Part shown: positions 26,282 to 37,400 of the stretch, in pieces
How positions within the stretch are numbered: position 1 is the first letter of the stretch
How the letters are laid out: each line of letters begins with the position of its first letter
Source: Tachypleus tridentatus
Lineage: Eukaryota; Arthropoda; Merostomata; Xiphosura; Limulidae
DNA length: 64,000 bases
Direction: 5' to 3'
NCBI RefSeq assembly: GCF_004210375.1
Contig: NC_134834.1
Location: 161,033,290-161,097,289, forward strand
The notes under the pieces: generated by a model
The model's input: the letters and a program-made list of their open reading frames with translations, nothing else
Databases searched by the model: none
What the model was told of the DNA's origin: nothing
Translations under genes and position numbers: made by a program

Positions 26282-26550
26282 TCAAGCGCGTAAGGAAGTG
26301 GCTCGTAATCCAAGGAATGTGGGTTCGCGCCCGTGTCGCGCTAAAAGCATACTCCTTCCCAGCCGTGGTGAGTGTATAATGTCACGGTTAATCCCACTAT
26401 TCGTTGGTAAAAGAGTAACTCAAGAGTTGGCGGTGGGTGGTGATGACTAGCTGCCTTCCCTCTAGTGTCACACTGCTAAATTAGGGACGGCTAACACAGA
26501 TAGCCCTCGAGTAGCTTTGTGCGAAATTCCAAAACAAACAAACAAACAAA
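26282..26550 (+). mobile_element. SINE family 1, copy 6
   Basis: + strand copy; the head is slightly truncated and the tail ends in an AAAC repeat. Confidence 0.9.
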
Positions 26551-27726
26551 ACAACATTTAATGAAGACAAGTGACCATCAAAGTAAGATAATTATGTAAC
26601 TTTACTAAATCTTTACTAAACGTCATGTATTAACGCTATGTCAAACCTTAACAGATTTCATAGGTTTCAAGTCTTATGCTACACGTTTATTAATTGATGT
26701 TTTAAATGGCCTATATTTATTAAAGTCAACAACCTGTCGTTATTGTGAATGAAGTTTCGTGTCTTCAAGATTGATGTTGAGAAATGAGACAATAAAGAAA
26801 CGTGCAAGAAGGAAACGACTTTCACACAATACAAACAAAAGGTTGTTCATGAAGACAGAAACGTGTGAAATAATTAATATTTGGTTACATAGAGGGCAGA
26901 TTTTGCTTTAATGTTTGAGTGTAAATAGTCCTAGGTGGGACAATTCGCTAATTTATTGGAGATAAGAATATATATTCCTAACAAAATAGGAAAGACTAAT
27001 ATTGACAGTGTCTTTATTAGGTTTAGGAACGATAGTTTTCTTTGTCTGTTATAGCAGACCCAGAGGGTTTATACATTAGTTTCTTCTAAATGTATCAGCG
27101 TTGACAAGTTAGTACAGCGGTTCTTGTCCAAACACTATGAAAGTCGAAGATGGTATTCGCAACGGAGGGTTAGTGCAGGAAATTTGCTATTTGTTGATTC
27201 TATTTCTATTGTTATTTACCCATAGAAGAGTCTGATAGACAGTAATCGAATATTTAGTTCCTAGGACTATACATGAGGATATAAATATTTCGAAACTTCT
27301 AAGTTTCTTATTGACCACACGTGAGACACATTTTACAATCTCTTTGTGGAGAAAAAGGTTTGCGCTGTTTTTTATGGTAAAATGGATTTTATGTTTAAAT
27401 TTTATCATATTGATTTCGTGTGGCTTAAATTAGATTTTTAAAACATGGCCTGCTTGACTGCTACATTCAGGCTACTTTTACAAATTAGGCTCAACAGAAT
27501 AGTAAAAACCAAAGGACACGAGAACTCAAGATAATTTGCTATCGTGTACTTGTATATTGAGTAAAGAACAGAGAACTTGAGTTTGTAAAGACAAAAATCT
27601 GGCAGAAACATACCTTGTGGCAAAGCTATGAAATCATTACTAAAAAACTGACTTATTCTCAGAGAGTACCACTTTGTTAGCATGTGTCTTGAAAACAGTT
27701 TGCTGAGAAATTCTCCCAATCTTAAC
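26551..27726. other. non-coding stretch upstream of TRP exon 1
   Basis: No coding signal recognised. The TRP promoter and 5' untranslated exon are not identifiable by eye. Confidence 0.45.
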
Positions 27727-28445
27727 AGCACAAAGGAAAGTGTAACAATGAAAGACCAATAGAAACTTAACAGGACAACAGGAAGTGAACTAAAGGAAAA
27801 ATAAATTTTAACAGTGCAAAAGGAAATGTAATAATGGAAGACATATAGAAACTTAAAAGGACAACAGGAAGTGTAATAAAGGAAGATACATAGAAACTTA
27901 ACAGGACAACAGAAAGTGTAATAAATGAAAAACAGAATTTTAACAGTACAAAAGGAAATGTAATAATGGAAGAAATGTAGAATCTTAACAGGAAAACAGG
28001 AAGTGTACTAAAGGAAAAATAAATTTTAACAGTACAAAAGGAAATGTAATAAAGGAAGACATATAGAAATTTAACAGGACAACAGGAAGGTAATAAAGGA
28101 AAAATAGAATTTTAACAGTACAAAAGGAAATGTAATAATGGAAGACATGGAGAAACTTAACAGAACGGAAAAAGGAAGTGTAATAAAGGAAGATATAGAA
28201 TCTTAACAGGACAACAGGAAGTGTAATAATGGAAGACATGGAGAAACTTAACAGTACAAAAGGAAGTGTAATAAAGGAAGACACATAGAAACTTAACAGA
28301 ACAACAGGAATGTAACCCAGGAAGACACATAGAAACTTAACAGGACAACAGGAAATGTAATAATGGAAGACATGTAGAAACGCAACAGGACAACAGGAAG
28401 TGTAAACCAGGAAGACATGTAGAAACTTAACAGTACAAAAGGAAG
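27727..28445 (+). repeat. minisatellite, about 45-bp unit
   Basis: About fifteen imperfect copies with the blocks GGAAGACATATAGAAACTTA, ACAGGACAACAGGAA and TGTAATAAA. Unit length varies by deletion of sub-blocks. The open frames on the - strand across it are repeat artefacts. Confidence 0.9.
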
Positions 28446-28570
28446 ACTAAACAAACAAACTGAACTGTAGAAAAAAAGTGTATCAGTCATGAATTACGTG
28501 ATATTTCTTGTGTTCAGTAGATACAATCCAGCTGCCCACATGGAGTAACATTACAACTGTAACTCATGTT

Positions 28571-28878
28571 TCAGGAAGTTAAGGGCCCGGCATGGCCAAA
28601 CGCGTAAGGCGCGCAACTCGTAATCCGAGGGTCGCGGGTTCGCCCGCGTCAGCGCTTTAAACATGCTCGCCCTCCCAGCCGTGGGGGCGTTATAATGTTA
28701 CGGTCAATCCCGCTTTTCGTTGGTAAAAGAGTAGCCCAAGAGTTGGCGGTGGGTGGTGATGACTAGCTGCCTTCCCTCTAGTCTTACACTGCTAAATTAG
28801 GGACGGCTAGCACAGATAACCCTCGAGTAGCTTTGTGCGAAATTCCACAACAAACAAACAAACAATCAGGAAGTTAAG
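28571..28878 (+). mobile_element. SINE family 1, copy 7, with target duplications
   Basis: A full-length copy (28583-28865) with perfect 13-bp direct duplications TCAGGAAGTTAAG at 28571-28583 and 28866-28878. These confirm LINE-type target-primed insertion and a relatively recent event. Confidence 0.95.
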
Positions 28879-29072
28879 AGTTAAAAATTGTATCATGGGA
28901 TACAATCTTTTAAAAGTTCGACAGGTTCTAATATAACATACGTATATATCCGTTTGCCACTTCGGAATATGTTAGTAATAGTATTGTACAGATAAGTAAG
29001 ACATGACAAGTTATATCACGATATGTAGTATAGTATAGTAATAACTCATCTATGATTTTCTAATATTTGCAG

Positions 29073-29131
29073 ATGACCAGAGAGGCCAGCAATAGAACTG
29101 CATTTGTTAACCATTTAAAATTTACTTAACA
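29073..29131 (+). promoter_or_regulatory. TRP 5' leader with a short upstream ORF
   Basis: An acceptor TTTGCAG ends at 29072. The leader begins with an ATG that opens a short frame closing with TAA at 29127-29129, two bases before the main ATG at 29132. If this acceptor is used, every transcript carries the upstream ORF. Confidence 0.5.
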
Positions 29132-29313
29132 ATGGATGTAGAATCATCAAATATGTCTGAAGATAATTTCGACAAGAGAAAATTTTCAGAGCATTTTTCT
29201 ATAAATTCAAGTCCTGGTCACATTTCTATGCTGAAACATGAAGGTCAACTTTCATTGGCAGAGAAGAAATTTCTGTTATCAGTAGAAAGAGGAGACTTAG
29301 CATCAGTCAGAAG
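29132..29313 (+). CDS. trp: TRP/TRPC-family channel, first coding exon
   Basis: Encodes the cytosolic N-terminus of a TRP-type (TRPC) cation channel, which in arthropods carries receptor- and phospholipase-C-dependent calcium entry, including phototransduction. The visible family signature is LSLAEKKFLLSVERGDLASV followed by RR, the conserved start of the ankyrin region. The ATG at 29132 is in an acceptable context (AACAATGG) and follows a plausible acceptor at 29072. The exon ends at AAG|GTAACA in phase 2. It begins a + strand series of four exons. TRP versus TRP-gamma cannot be settled from this exon alone. Confidence 0.85.
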
Positions 29314-29934
29314 GTAACACTGAACATTTGAAATATGGAGTAAGATTCCTTCTAACCACAGCTGACATACATATGTTTGTAATTTACTTCAGAATCTCCT
29401 TGTAAATATTACAACCCTTCATTATATTATTCACATAATGACGTTTGTTCTTTGTTCCCTGTAAAAATACAAATAACATAAACATAATGACACATAAGTA
29501 GTAAATATGGTTTTAAATTCATAAAGTCGATAAATTAATAGTAACAAAGTGACCAATCGGGTCTTCGTCCCATCAGTTACTGTAAGCTTCAGATTTATCC
29601 CAAAGATGGAATCCCCGAGATATCCTAAAGACAGCTCTTTTAAAGTAGTCAAAAATGATCTTGTAAGATGGCAAAGTTAGCTTTAAAGTGAAACCAAGAT
29701 ATTTGCTTTATAAATATTAAAAGCAAAAACCTGACTCAGTAATTACTGAAACAAGTATGTTTACTCTGTATTTATAGACTAAGTGTTCATCTCCGGATAT
29801 TTAAAATGTCACTATGAAGAGAGTTTACCTCAGTCATTGTTCGAGAACTTGAATAACGTTTTAAAATCAAATTCTCATTAGAAACATTTTTAACTCTGAG
29901 GTTCCAGGTTTTGTGCATTTGTCCTCAGATATTA
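29314..29934 (+). other. TRP intron 1, non-repetitive part
   Basis: AT-rich intronic sequence with nothing else recognised. Confidence 0.5.
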
Positions 29935-30665
29935 GCAATTTGTTCTAAATCATTTCCTATCTGTCGTCAAGCGTAGCCTATCTCTCTTAAATCATCATCT
30001 ACCTGTCCTCAAGCATCACCTATCTCTTCTAAATTATTACCCGTCGTTTCTAAAATCACCTATCGGTCCTCAAGCATTACCTATCTGTCCTAGATCATTA
30101 TCAATCTCTTATAAATCATTACCTATCTGTCCTAAATCACTACCTATCTGTTTTAAACCGTTACCTATCTCTCCTAAATCATTACCTATCTGTTTTAAAC
30201 CGTTACCTGTCTGGCTTAAATCACTACCTATCTGTGTTTAAATCACTACCTATCTGTTTTAAACCGTTACCTATCTGTCCTAAATCACTACCTATCTGTT
30301 TTAAGTTGTTACTTATCTGTCCTAAATTACTACCTTTCTGTTTTAAGTCATTACCTATCTCTCCTAAATCATTATCTATCTGTTTTGAAGCGTTACCTAT
30401 CTGTGTTAAATAATTACCTATGTGTTTTAAACTGTTATCTATCTGTCCTAAATCACTACCTATCTATTTTAAGTCGTTACTTATCTGTCCTAAATCACTA
30501 CCTTTCTGTTTTAAGTCATTACTTATCTCTCCTAAATCATTACCTATCTGTTTTAGGGCGTTACCTATCTGTGTTAAATCACTAACTATCTGTTTTAAAT
30601 CGTTACCTATCTGTGTTACATCACTACCTATCTGTTTTAAATCGTTACCTATCTATTTTACCAAA
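29935..30665 (+). repeat. minisatellite, about 21-bp unit, abutting exon 2
   Basis: More than thirty imperfect copies of a unit with the core CATTACCTATCTGT plus CCTAAAT or TTTTAAAC, often alternating as a dimer. The array stops about 20 bp before the exon 2 acceptor, so it makes up nearly all sequence in which the branch site would lie. Confidence 0.92.
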
Positions 30666-30701
30666 ACTTTCTGGTATACTTTAGATGTCTGAGAGCAACA
30701 G

Positions 30702-30921
30702 AGAAAAGGGAAATATGAACATCAATTGTGTTGATCCTCTGGGGCGTTCCGCCCTTCTCATGGCTATTGATAACGAGAACCTAGAAATGCTGGAACTGTT
30801 GATCGGGTTCCACATCGAAATGAAAGATGCGTTATTACATGCAATAAGTGAAGAGTACGTGGAGGCGGTCGAGAAGCTTCTGGAACACGAAGAAAAGGTC
30901 CACAAGAATGGCGAACCCCCA
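30702..30921 (+). CDS. trp: TRP/TRPC-family channel, ankyrin exon 2
   Basis: Encodes ankyrin-repeat sequence highly conserved in arthropod TRP proteins: [20 protein letters not shown], then [28 protein letters not shown] and [11 protein letters not shown]. The open frame begins at 30685 after TTTAG, but that acceptor would not match the phase-2 end of exon 1; the AGs ending at 30695 or 30701 would. At the other end, family similarity runs through GEP (to 30918), yet no GT or GC donor exists there; the only nearby GT (30898) would remove seven conserved residues. The exon is therefore identifiable but its 3' boundary is anomalous, either a lost donor or a local assembly error. Confidence 0.85.
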
Positions 30922-31039
30922 TTGAGATGAAACACGTTCTTAATAAACACCACTGTTAGAAGTTCCTGGAACACAGGGCTAAGAGAAATAGAAATATTTA
31001 TAAATGTTTTTATCTTGAACGCAATTATTTATCAGAAAC

Positions 31040-31850
31040 TAAATTTTTCTTAACCCACTAACCAGTCGAGAAAATTGTATTACTATAGTAACCAATCATT
31101 AAAAACTTTCTTACGATACTAACCAATCATGAACTAGTTCTTACCATACTAACCAATCACGAAATCTCTCTTACTTTACTAACAATCAATAGTTTATTCG
31201 AAATCTGAACTTTCATGCTATGCTAGCAAGTTATGAAAAATTTCTTACTGTACTAACCAATCGTGAAGCATTTCTTACTGTATTAACCAATAATAAAATA
31301 TTTCTTATCATACTAACCAACGATAAAATATTTCTTACTGTATTAACCAATGATAAAATATTTTTTTTATCATACGAACCAATAATAAAATATTTCTTAT
31401 CATACTAACCAATGATAAAATATTTCTTATCATACAAACCAATGATAAAATATGTCTTATCATACTAACAATGATAAAATATTTCTTACTGTATTAACCA
31501 GCAATAAAATATTTCTTACTGTAATAATCAATGATAAAATATTTCTTATCATACTAACCAATGATAAAATATTTCTTACTGTATTAACCAGCAATGAAAT
31601 ATTTCTTACTGTAATAGCCAATGATAAAATATTTTTTATCATACTAACCAATGATAAAATATTTCTTACTGTATTAACCAGCAATAAAATATTTCTTGCT
31701 GTAATAACCAATGATAAAATATTTCTTGCTGTAATAACCAATGATAAAATATTTCTCACTGTACTAACCAATGATAAAATATTTCTCACTGTACTAACCA
31801 ATGATAAAATATTTCTTACTATAATAACCAATGATAAAATCATGTAGTAT
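31040..31850 (+). repeat. minisatellite, about 30-bp unit, TRP intron
   Basis: About 27 copies of a unit with the core CCAATGATAAAATATTTCTT then ACTGTA or ATCATA. Open in one frame on each strand only because it lacks stops. Confidence 0.93.
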
Positions 31851-32060
31851 TAATAGAAAGGCTAAATCGACTAACTATGAAGTGTATATATTTTTTCTAA
31901 ACACAGATACAGTATTCAAAGCAATAATTAATCATATATATATATATATATATTTGTATAAAACACAGAGAAATAAAACTAGAAATTTCTGATTATAATG
32001 AAAGAGTTAATTTTTGTACTAGGGTTCATTCAAGTGCTCACTTTGTTCTACAACTTACGT
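31851..32060. other. intronic AT-rich sequence with TA microsatellite
   Basis: A TA run lies at about 31934-31952. Confidence 0.6.
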
Positions 32061-32215
32061 TGTTTCAAATAGTTTGTTGTTGTTGTTTTTTGAATTAAGC
32101 ACAAAGCTACACAATGGGCTATCTGTGCTCTGCCCACCACAGGTATCTAAACCCAGTTTTTAGCGTTGTAAGTCCGCAGACATACCGCTGAGCCACTGGG
32201 GGCTGTTTTAAATAG
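32061..32215 (-). mobile_element. SINE family 2 with target duplications
   Basis: A tRNA-derived SINE on the - strand (32073-32203) whose head reads CCCAGTGGCTCAGCGGTATG and whose tail ends GCTTTGTGCTTAATTC. It is flanked by 12-bp duplications (TGTTTCAAATAG / TGTTTTAAATAG, one mismatch). Confidence 0.88.
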
Positions 32216-33223
32216 ATATAACAAGTCTAGATATGAAAATCCTTAAATATATACGTTATGAGTAATCTCCAGTGAACCATAAAAAATAAACTAAATATTT
32301 GTATACTGCCACAGTATATATTCTTGCCCTGGAAATAAGGACTCGACCTCTGCTGATTTAATAGCTTCTAATCTCAGCAAATATTGCTAGGTTAACCAGT
32401 GGAGATTGGGCGAGAGATTATGAGGGTCATAAAGTTCTAGAAAGTTCTGATTCAGGAGACAACGTGTTCTCAGCTAATAAACCTTTGATCTGTTAGCTTT
32501 GAGCACCAACTCATGTTCGATATAAGTCGTAAAGATAAGTTATCACTGCGGAGATGATCGTGAAACCGATTTGTCTCCATCTCTGATTGCTATGGGATAA
32601 AATTATGGTGGCTTTTTTCTTCTAATAATGACAGTTTCAGAACCCGACAGCCGTGATAGCTGCTAGCTACTTATCAGTGCAGTTAGAAAGTTTTCCTGGG
32701 GAAAACATGATGCACCATGACGTAACAACAAGAATGTGGAGCTAGATAGGGTTAACACTATTAATGTAATTCAAACACAATTTAATGGTGAAACAATAAA
32801 GAGATGTTCCCCAGCATAGCCCCTTAAAATTAAAAAGGAAACATGTTTTATTTGTTTTCAAATCATGATTTTAACATTTCCAAGCACTTATAAATCTAAG
32901 ATATAGCTATATTTATATATTGATGTTGTATTGATAGAGGTATTGCTCAGTTTGTATCTTTTACAAACTATTTAAAAATAAAGCAACCTTAAAAACGTAA
33001 TTATTGTATGTTTTAGAATACTTTAAGAATATTTTAAAACGTTTCGTTTTCGTCAAGAGAGATTTTTAAAAATATTTGTTTAGAAGTAATAAGTAAAGAA
33101 TTTCAATTTCACGTATGTTAACAGCGTAAATATGTTCCTTTAGAACGTTTTGGAAACATCTTGAATAGAGATATTGTAATTTAAAATTAGTGAGAAATTA
33201 TTGTAGTTGTCAGGATAGAGGTT
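32216..33223. other. TRP intron, nothing recognised
   Basis: Non-repetitive AT-rich sequence with no exon that fits the TRP family. Confidence 0.5.
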
Positions 33224-33345
33224 TAGTTTGGATTTGTTGCTAAGCGCATAACTACACAATGGGCTATCTGTGCTCTGCCTACAAAGGGTATTGAAGGCTT
33301 ACGCTTGCAGACTTATTGCTAGGCTGCTGAGGAGAGTGGGCAAGG
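33224..33345 (-). mobile_element. SINE family 2, diverged copy
   Basis: Tail CTAAGCGCATAACTACACAA then GGGCTATCTGTGCTCTGCC; the head is degraded. Confidence 0.7.
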
Positions 33346-33520
33346 TTGCAGATGGCTTGTTCATTTAATATATACAATAGTTATTACCAGATGGCGATAT
33401 TAATGTGAATTTGAAAGTTATTTTTCATAGTGTAAAGCATAACCGGGTAACTCGTGATAACGAGAAACCTACTTGAAGTAAAAATGTATGGATATTAGAA
33501 CTTTAATGAAACTAGAGACC

Positions 33521-33556
33521 AACGTTTCTACCTTCTCAGATCATCTTCGGGTTAAC
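33521..33556 (-). repeat. degenerate hammerhead-like motif
   Basis: Same block as 4820-4859 (AACGTTTCTACCTTCTCAGA then TCATCTTCGGG), but CTGA is changed to CCGA on the - strand and stem II is disrupted, so it is presumably inactive. Confidence 0.5.
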
Positions 33557-33835
33557 TTAAACAGATATCCCACAACGTAGCTTTGTGTTTAACTTCATTC
33601 AAAACGTCTTTAAAATGCTATCGGTATTAGTTTTGACACATCCAGGTAGGTTTGCCTAGTCCCTCACATAACGTTCTTTACAGATTATATTTACTTGTCA
33701 AGTAATGGATAGTGTTCGCTGAAGAAATAGTAGTTCATTCCAATAGCAGGATGTACGTGTTACGGAAAAACCAACTTACTAAATAATATCCTAAAACTTG
33801 ATCTTTTCTTCTTGTGTGAAGGTTGTACATTTCAG

Positions 33836-33897
33836 ATAACGTAAAGACAGGAGAAATTGACTACAATAAAATATTGAAGGAGTACAAAAGGAGAGAG
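33836..33897 (+). CDS. possible small exon, uncertain
   Basis: Acceptor-like GTACATTTCAG is followed by an open stretch VKTGEIDYNKILKEYKRRE and a donor GAG|GTACAT. Its 3' phase (0) matches TRP exon 3, but its 5' phase does not match the visible end of exon 2, and the TRP family has no such insert that I know of. Confidence 0.2.
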
Positions 33898-34053
33898 GTA
33901 CATTTAATAAGCCTCGACTGATTTATTTTTGAGTATATTTTAGTATATAATTTATACAAGGACTGTATTTTACGTTTGTACATTTTGATATATATGAATG
34001 TGATTCAGGTTGTACAAATTCATTTTAAAAGTTGAGTAATTTTATTGTAGGTG

Positions 34054-34168
34054 TGTGTTTTCTTATAGCAAAGCCACATAGGGCTATCGGCTTAGCCCAC
34101 CGAGGGGAATCGAACCCCTGATTTTAGCGTTGTAAATCCGGAGACATACCGTTGTACTAGCGGGGTCG
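34054..34168 (-). mobile_element. SINE family 3 copy
   Basis: Tail TTCTTATAGCAAAGCCACAT at the left and B box GGAATCGAACCCCTGATTTT at the right (as read on +). Confidence 0.8.
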
Positions 34169-34300
34169 AGTAATTTTATTATAAATTGTGTGTGAAATGA
34201 CTTCCCGAACAGTATGTCTTAAAGTCACAAAACCGGTAAAAGTTTAAGGTTATAAATATCACAAGGAGTTAGACCTTTTAATATTTCCCGTCTGTTCCAG

Positions 34301-34643
34301 AGCTGGGAAGCTATAGACCAAGAGACGGCACCTTCACCCCAGACGTGTCCCCTAACTCTTGCAGCTCACAGAGACATATTACGAAATCATCAAGATTTTG
34401 TTGGATCGTGGTGCAACTCTTTCCATTCTTCACCAAGTGCGATGTGGATGCAGCGACTGCGTGGTGTCCAGCTCCGAGGACAGCCTGAGACACTCTCGGT
34501 CCCGGATCAACACTTATCGCGCCCTGGCCTCGCCCTCACTCATTGCACTTTCTAGCAAAGACCACGTTCTGACCGCCTTCGAACTCAGTTGGGAACTGCG
34601 GCGATTGAGCTTCATAGAGCATGAGTTCAAAAGCGAGTATCAG
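34301..34643 (+). pseudogene. trp: TRP/TRPC-family exon 3, frame-disrupted
   Basis: Follows the acceptor TCTGTTCCAG and starts SWEAIDQET in phase 0, continues with linker and ankyrin-adjacent sequence ([55 protein letters not shown]) and ends SEYQ at a donor CAG|GTAACT in phase 0. Both ends are phase 0, yet the length is 343, one more than a multiple of three. Family-like residues occupy three frames: TFTPDVS (about 34330-34350) is offset from its surroundings by two mutually compensating indels, and an extra A at 34376 (between codons for D and Y) shifts everything after it without compensation. Either the gene is broken or the assembly has consensus errors here. Confidence 0.85.
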
Positions 34644-34936
34644 GTAACTAACTGTCATGTTTACTTGGTTTGTTGGGAACTAAGTCGGTTGATCTTCATG
34701 GAACACGAGTATCAGGTAACTAGATGTCATGTTTACTTGGTTAGTTGGGAACTGAGTCGGTTGACCTTCATGAAACACGAGTATCAGATAACTAGCTGTC
34801 ATGTTTACTTGGTTAGTTGGGAACTGAGTCGGTTGATCTTCATGGAACACGAGTATCAGATAACTAGATGTCGTGTTAACTTGGTTAATTGGGAACTGAG
34901 TCGGTTGATATTCATGAAACACGAGTATCAGGTAAA
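34590..34936 (+). repeat. 72-bp minisatellite made from the exon 3/intron boundary
   Basis: Five tandem copies, spaced 72 bp, of the exon 3 3' end (encoding [12 protein letters not shown]-like sequence), its donor and about 30 bp of intron. Donor positions: GT at 34644, GT at 34716, GA at about 34788, GA at 34860, GT at 34932. The later copies share CACGAGTATCAG where the exon itself has 12 more bases. Since 72 is a multiple of three, the exon's frame remains open through all copies to a stop near 34964. Confidence 0.95.
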
Positions 34937-34998
34937 TGTCATGTTTATTTCATATCAACAATAAAATATTAATTTAAAAGGGTCTCTCCTTTCCTATT

Positions 34999-35284
34999 GT
35001 TTGTTTGTTTTTTGTTTTTTTGATTTCGCGCAAAGCTACTCAAGGGCCATCTGCGCTAGACGTCCCTAATTTAGCGATGTAAGACTAGAGAAAAGGCAGC
35101 TAGTCATCACCACCCACCGCCAACTATTGGGCTACTCTTTTACCAACGAATAGTAGGATTGACTGTCACATTATAACGCCCCCACGGCTGAAAGGGCGGG
35201 CATGTTTGGTGCGACCGGGATTCGAACCCGCAACCCTCGGATTACGAGTCGAACGCCTTAACACGCTTGGCCATGCCGGGCCCC
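34999..35284 (-). mobile_element. SINE family 1, copy 8
   Basis: Full-length - strand copy with near-identical flanks (CTTTCCTATTG at left, CTTTCTATTG at right) that look like a target duplication. Confidence 0.92.
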
Positions 35285-35559
35285 TTTCTATTGTAATTTA
35301 AAGTTATTTAATTGGATTTAAATGGTGTTTGCAACAGAAAAGCAGTATCATTCAATGTTTGTTTTCAAAGCATATTTCAATAAATATGTTTAGTAGTTGT
35401 TATAAGTAGTTACCCGGGCACATGACTTGGTTATTTAGTGTGGAAATGGTTTCCTAGGAACAACATACTTACCTTGATAATCTATAGTTTCCTGGTAATG
35501 AGTGGTTACCTAATTACGAAAGTTTAGAAATGTGTACATGAAGACTCTCTGAGTGCTGT

Positions 35560-35681
35560 TGTCTTGAATTCAGCACAAACGTGCACAATGGGCTATCTGT
35601 GCTCTACCCAACCACGGTCATCGGTACCCGGATATTAACGATGTAAGTCCGCAGATATACCAATGTGCGACTGGGGGGCAG
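35560..35681 (-). mobile_element. SINE family 2 copy
   Basis: Tail GAATTCAGCACAAACGTGCA at left, head ending GCGACTGGGGGG at right. Confidence 0.8.
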
Positions 35682-36559
35682 CTCTGAGTCAACGAACTGA
35701 AATATACGGATTTGAGTAAAAATGGATATACTTATATCCTTATGAAGAAAAGAATGTAAAAGGTAGTTACAGTAAAAAAGAAATACAACTATAATTATTT
35801 ATATTGGGAATATCTTACATGTAAGTGTGTACATTATCGCAACAACTAGCTAGAGCACCTGTTCCCTGGAGGGAAGTTATGTAAATTCATGTTTAATGAA
35901 AGGTTATCTCAGGACATGTAAAGTTACTTGCCTTATATGTAGTTGTAACAAAATACCCACATAAACTGCAAAATTTGTATGTACCTCCGTCAACAAAGGA
36001 CGAAGTAGTTACATGGACATACAGCAGACAGTACTATTATATTTATACAGATATGTAGTTACATGGATATAAAACAGACAGTACTATTATATTTATAAAG
36101 ATATAGAGTTGTGAAAGACCGAGTATAACGGATTAGGGCAGCTTCTAGTGAAGAAAGTTAAAGGTAAGAATAGCTTGTTATTAAAAATGATTCAAAAGTC
36201 CGGTGCGAATACAGAGAAAACTCAGCAGATAGAAAAACAGTAAGAACCCAGCCATCATCTTGTGAGTATTTGTTTCAAACATTGACGACCAAGTTGTAGG
36301 TGTTTTAATGCAACCCCACATTGGTTACTAACCTCAATGTAGCTGTTCCATTGATGGATTCTGACACCATGGACATAACAATCTCAACTGACCAACATAA
36401 AAAATAGACATGACTAAAGAATTGAATATTTTCTCGTTATTGACTCGTTTATAGTTTTTATTTAACAAACGTTTAGATACTAAATAGAACTTTATTCGTT
36501 TTTCACGTCCAACAATTTTTATAGATTCTTATAAATTTTTCAGTGTTTTGTAGAGACAG
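35682..36559. other. TRP intron, nothing recognised
   Basis: A short direct repeat (ATGTAGTTACATGGATATA- type) occurs near 36003-36105; otherwise no signal. Confidence 0.5.
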
Positions 36560-36790
36560 CATCTTCTATCTTATAGATCAGAAACTGTTTGAGTTTAACC
36601 TTCGTAATCTATTCTGTCTTATACATCAGAAACTGTTCGAGCTTAACCTTTGTAACCTATTCTGTCTCAGAGAACAGAAACTGTTCGAGTTTAACCTTTG
36701 TAATCTATTCTGTCTCATAGATTAGAAACTGTTCGAGTTTAACCTTCGTAACTTCTTCTATCTTATATCTCGAAGATAATATAGTTTAAC
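36560..36790 (+). repeat. minisatellite, 48-bp unit
   Basis: Four copies and a degraded fifth, with the core CAGAAACTGTTCGAGTTTAA and TATTCTGTCTTATA. Confidence 0.9.
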
Positions 36791-36995
36791 CTCATCTATA
36801 TTTTAACTTAGAAAGTGATATGACTTTGTCTCTTCTGTCTTGTAAAGTCGAAGTTGATTTAATTTGATCTCTTCCAACTTATAAAGCAAAGCTAACTTAA
36901 CAAAAATAAGGCTAATATTTTAAAATATCAAACAACCTAGTCCTACGTGTCCTTATGTTATCTTTCTTTCTCACAGTTTCGGAAGGAAAGTATAC

Positions 36996-37400
36996 TTGCT
37001 ATACATTACGTTAAGCCTATTAGTTTGTGTAAAATTACATTGTTTAAATCTATAGTTGCTGTACATTATGTTAGGCCTATTAATTTGTGTAAAATTACAT
37101 TGTTTTAAATTATCGTTGCTATACATTATATTAGGCCTATTAATTTGTGTAAAATTACATTGTTTAAAATTATCATTGCTATACATTGCGTTAAGCCTAT
37201 TAGTTCGTGTAAAATTACATTGTTTAAAATTATCGTTGCTATACATTGCGTTAAGCCTACTAGTTCGTGTAAAATTACATTGTTTAAAATTATAGTTACT
37301 ATACATTATGTTAGGCCTATTAGTTTGTGTAAAATTACATTAAAATTATAGTTACTATACATTATGTTAGGCCTATTAGTTTATGTAACGTTATATTAAT
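36996..37400 (+). repeat. minisatellite, 60-bp unit
   Basis: About six and a half copies with the blocks TTGCTATACATTACGTTAAG, CCTATTAGTT and GTGTAAAATTACATTG. Confidence 0.93.

Noticed and set aside
31452-31847. Overlapping open frames on both strands with ILTNDKIFLTV-type repeats
   Set aside because: Explained by a 30-bp intronic minisatellite lacking stops on either strand.
34355-34365. Alternative splice acceptor CTCTTGCAG just before the second half of TRP exon 3
   Set aside because: The same bases encode the conserved LTLAAHRD segment in another frame, so this is more simply exon sequence affected by an indel than a new intron end.
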